This document shows positions 62,103 through 64,000 of a DNA stretch of 64,000 bases, piece by piece. The notes beneath the pieces were generated by a model that saw only the letters and a program-made list of their open reading frames with translations, did no database searches and had not been told where the DNA came from. A program made the position numbers and the translations under genes. Origin of the DNA: Coxiellaceae bacterium (GTDB lineage: Bacteria > Pseudomonadota > Gammaproteobacteria > Coxiellales > Coxiellaceae). Each line of letters starts with the position of its first letter. The first letter of the stretch is position 1. The stretch lies in NCBI GenBank assembly GCA_029212885.1, contig JARGPC010000004.1, positions 62,001 to 126,000 on the forward strand, in the 5' to 3' direction.

Positions 62103-63542
62103 ATGAGATCACTGTTTCATAGGCATGAAGTAATAAGAAATGTTGGACCTGTACGCAGGTCCTTAGTGGGTGGGAATTATTCTTTAAGTGCGTCAGTATG
62201 GCTACAACTAGCCAATAATGCACGGCATGCTTCCAGCGCACCTGCCGGAGTGGCTGGGGGGTTGGTTAACGCAGCACTCACCCCAGTAAAAATGCATTAC
62301 AGGCATTATTCGTATCAATTTTTATGGAGTTTAATGTTTGCTGGCGCAGCGGCTGCAATCTATAAGGGCAGGTCTAAGCCAGTGGTGATTGAATATGTTG
62401 CCGATACTAAGCACGTGTTGGATAGTAAGCATTTAATCTATGCGGGAGTTGGTGAAGGTGAATCAGGGCGTAAAGTGCCTAACTTGCATAAGTACGAGTC
62501 TGAGGGTGGTAAGCGTTATCTGTATGTCAAAGGCAGGCTGAGCCAAGATGCTTTAGCGAATGAGATGATTGGGCATGCGGCTATAAAGCAGATATTTGAT
62601 AAGCTAGGTTTACGGGCACCTAAGGCTTTTTTAGTGCAGGATGCAAGCAGTCCTGAAGCCATGAAGCATACCAGAGCGGCAGGTGATGACAGGCAGCGTG
62701 TTAGCGTAACCTTGGGTTCTGAAAGTTTATCCGGTGATCACAGTAACCTTGAGAGAGTAACTGGTGAACTGGTGAAGGGTAAGTTTGAATTAACTCAGTT
62801 AAAAAATATAAAAGGATTGGGCTGCAGTTTAGTGGCGATGTGTGCTTTAGGTCATGCTGATCGGCATGGTCGTAATGTGGTGGTGATGTTTGATGCCAAG
62901 GGGGATTTGCATGCCCACCCGATCGATTATGAGAATATGCACAAAGGTGTTGATCTGGATGCGGTACCGCTATTGAATTTTGACTGGAGTCAGTCAGCCA
63001 GCTTTCAAGTGAGGCACTTTTTAGATCAAGGAGCATTGCTGGATATGACGCCTTGGGTGAGGATGATGAGGGCGACGCAGGCTGGAGAAGATTGTGGTGA
63101 TAAATCATTATATATCTCTCCTGATGTGCGTGAAGCATTAGAATTATCAATCACAAAGGAATTGTTGAGCGGTCAGATTGAGTCAACTTATCGTGCTCTG
63201 GCTGATTTAACTGATAAGGATATGCAGTCGATGCTTAAAAAAGCGTTGCCTTTATTGAGGCCGGGTACTGAACCTTACGATGCTAAGTTGGCATCATTGA
63301 TGGCATCGCGCAGTAATTGCCAGAAACATTTGGCGGCAATGGATAAGGCGCGTGCCAGCACGAGTAATGAGGCATTGGTTGCTCAGGTGATGCCGGCTAA
63401 TTACCCTAAATTAGTGAAAGGGTCGACTGCTTATGATCTTCAATTGAGTCAATTACAGCAGCAGCGCGATGCCGCTCGGGAACGTACTGGTATGGCTGAC
63501 ATATTGGAGGCTGAGTTACCTGCAGCTCGGTGTGGAATGTAA
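62103..63542 (+). CDS. PI3/4-kinase- or HipA-like predicted kinase
   Basis: 479 aa from ATG 62103 (strong GGGGGAGAAG site). N-terminal 80 residues include a hydrophobic helix (YQFLWSLMFAGAAAAIY). Residues about 140-280 look like an atypical kinase: YVKGRLSQDALANEMIGHAA (Lys and Glu pair), LGLRAPKAFLV, then GHADRHGRN at about 250-258 and HPIDYEN with Asp275, the D-R-H-x-x-N plus I-D pattern of phosphoinositide kinases and HipA/CtkA kinases. The helical C-terminus (ELLSGQIESTYRALADLTDKDM) has an equivalent in the convergent partial gene. Lipid or protein kinase effector is inferred; catalysis is not shown. Confidence 0.65.
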   Translation: MRSLFHRHEVIRNVGPVRRSLVGGNYSLSASVWLQLANNARHASSAPAGVAGGLVNAALTPVKMHYRHYSYQFLWSLMFAGAAAAIYKGRSKPVVIEYVADTKHVLDSKHLIYAGVGEGESGRKVPNLHKYESEGGKRYLYVKGRLSQDALANEMIGHAAIKQIFDKLGLRAPKAFLVQDASSPEAMKHTRAAGDDRQRVSVTLGSESLSGDHSNLERVTGELVKGKFELTQLKNIKGLGCSLVAMCALGHADRHGRNVVVMFDAKGDLHAHPIDYENMHKGVDLDAVPLLNFDWSQSASFQVRHFLDQGALLDMTPWVRMMRATQAGEDCGDKSLYISPDVREALELSITKELLSGQIESTYRALADLTDKDMQSMLKKALPLLRPGTEPYDAKLASLMASRSNCQKHLAAMDKARASTSNEALVAQVMPANYPKLVKGSTAYDLQLSQLQQQRDAARERTGMADILEAELPAARCGM

Positions 63543-64000
63543 TAGCGCATCTTGCGCTAACCAATCTTGGCAGGCGGTTTGTAAGCGAATTATATGGGCA
63601 GCAAGGTCGGGTGCTTCTTTCATGCTAGGTACATCTATATCTAAGATGCGTTTGAACACGTCGGCTACCCGGCCATTATCAAATTCAGCTTGCAGCTTGT
63701 CATGCAGCTGATTTTTTAGTTCGTCTTTTAATTCGCTGCATTCCTTCAGCAATGCCATCACGTCATCGGCGTTGTGAGGAATTTCGAATAAGCCGGCGGT
63801 GTCTTCGATAAAATGAAATTCAGCACAACAGGTATTTTTGCCGCGTGTGATGGTGAAATCTTCACTATGAACGGTTTCGCCTATTAATAGTTTAAATACA
63901 ATACACTCGGCTAAATTGGTTGGCGTTAACTCCCGCAGCTGATAGTTTCTATCGTTGGCTTCGGTGAGCCATTGAGGTAAATTTCTAAAGGCTTTATCGC
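63516..64000 (-). CDS. Partial gene: degenerate relative of the 62103 kinase
   Basis: The frame is open from the window edge to 63518, about 160 residues, so the N-terminus is missing. It overlaps the convergent kinase gene by 27 bases. The stretch IVFKLLIGETVHSEDFTIT followed by AEFHFIEDTAG aligns by eye with the kinase's LVAMCALGHADRHGRN...HPIDYEN, but the Asp, His and Asn are replaced. The helical LHDKLQAEFDNGRVADVFKR matches ITKELLSGQIESTYRA. Possibly a pseudokinase or a diverged family member. Confidence 0.55.
   Translation of the reverse strand, partial: DKAFRNLPQWLTEANDRNYQLRELTPTNLAECIVFKLLIGETVHSEDFTITRGKNTCCAEFHFIEDTAGLFEIPHNADDVMALLKECSELKDELKNQLHDKLQAEFDNGRVADVFKRILDIDVPSMKEAPDLAAHIIRLQTACQDWLAQDALLHSTPSCR

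Overview
The window is a stretch of a moderately AT-rich gammaproteobacterial chromosome. Core gene content fits that class: lysS, ygfZ, the rpsP/rimM/trmD/rplS genes, ffh, yfjD-type CorC protein, adk, aceE-aceF-lpdA, comF/bioC, ispA-xseB and hslO. Mixed in are features typical of host-associated Legionellales/Coxiella-like bacteria: histone H1-like proteins, ankyrin proteins, a P-type (VirB) type IV secretion system, and several proteins that look like eukaryotic families. These include a mitochondrial-carrier-like protein, a lipid-kinase-like protein and a GH85 endoglycosidase. The genus cannot be fixed from sequence reading alone.

Layout. 1-7.5 kb: end of lysS, a PAS-GGDEF cyclase, an unknown membrane protein, ygfZ, an MFS transporter, glutamate dehydrogenase, a coiled-coil/H1-tail protein and a PQ-loop half-transporter. 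7.8-16.8 kb: the normally contiguous ffh-rpsP-rimM-trmD-rplS block, here split by two groups of opposite-strand genes. Four small unknown genes lie between trmD and rimM; a tandem pair of GNAT-like genes plus a dus gene lie between rpsP and ffh. 16.9-24.4 kb: ypjD, yfjD, a prepilin, adk, a thioredoxin-like gene, a lysine-rich H1-like gene, DUF2147, a CPA2 antiporter and ampE. 24.5-30.3 kb: the pyruvate dehydrogenase operon. 30.3-41.8 kb: accessory genes (carrier-like protein, GlpQ, purine permease, two 47-aa lipoproteins, outer-membrane barrel, ankyrin protein, GH85 enzyme) with comF, bioC, lplA and two other genes. 41.9-43.9 kb: ispA/xseB and hslO. 44-49.1 kb: an RlpA-like protein, a large ankyrin protein, a type IV prepilin, a GrpB-GNAT fusion and an unknown protein.

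49.2-57.9 kb is a compact virB operon in the order B2-B3-B4-B5-lipoprotein-lipoprotein-B6-B8-B9-B10-B11, with many overlaps or near-zero gaps. No relaxase, coupling ATPase (VirD4) or VirB1 is visible in the window. A secreted beta-propeller-like protein follows, then three 32-bp direct repeats, a convergent inverse-autotransporter/beta-helix adhesin, and finally a predicted kinase convergent with what looks like a degenerate relative of itself.

The strongest leads are the split ribosomal operon and its Cys-rich-tail small proteins, the kinase/pseudokinase-like convergent pair, the mitochondrial-carrier-like protein, the GH85 glycosidase, the iteron-like repeats beside the secretion locus, and an RlpA whose expected catalytic residues appear substituted. 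Effector status for any of these is inference from context and family, not something the sequence proves.
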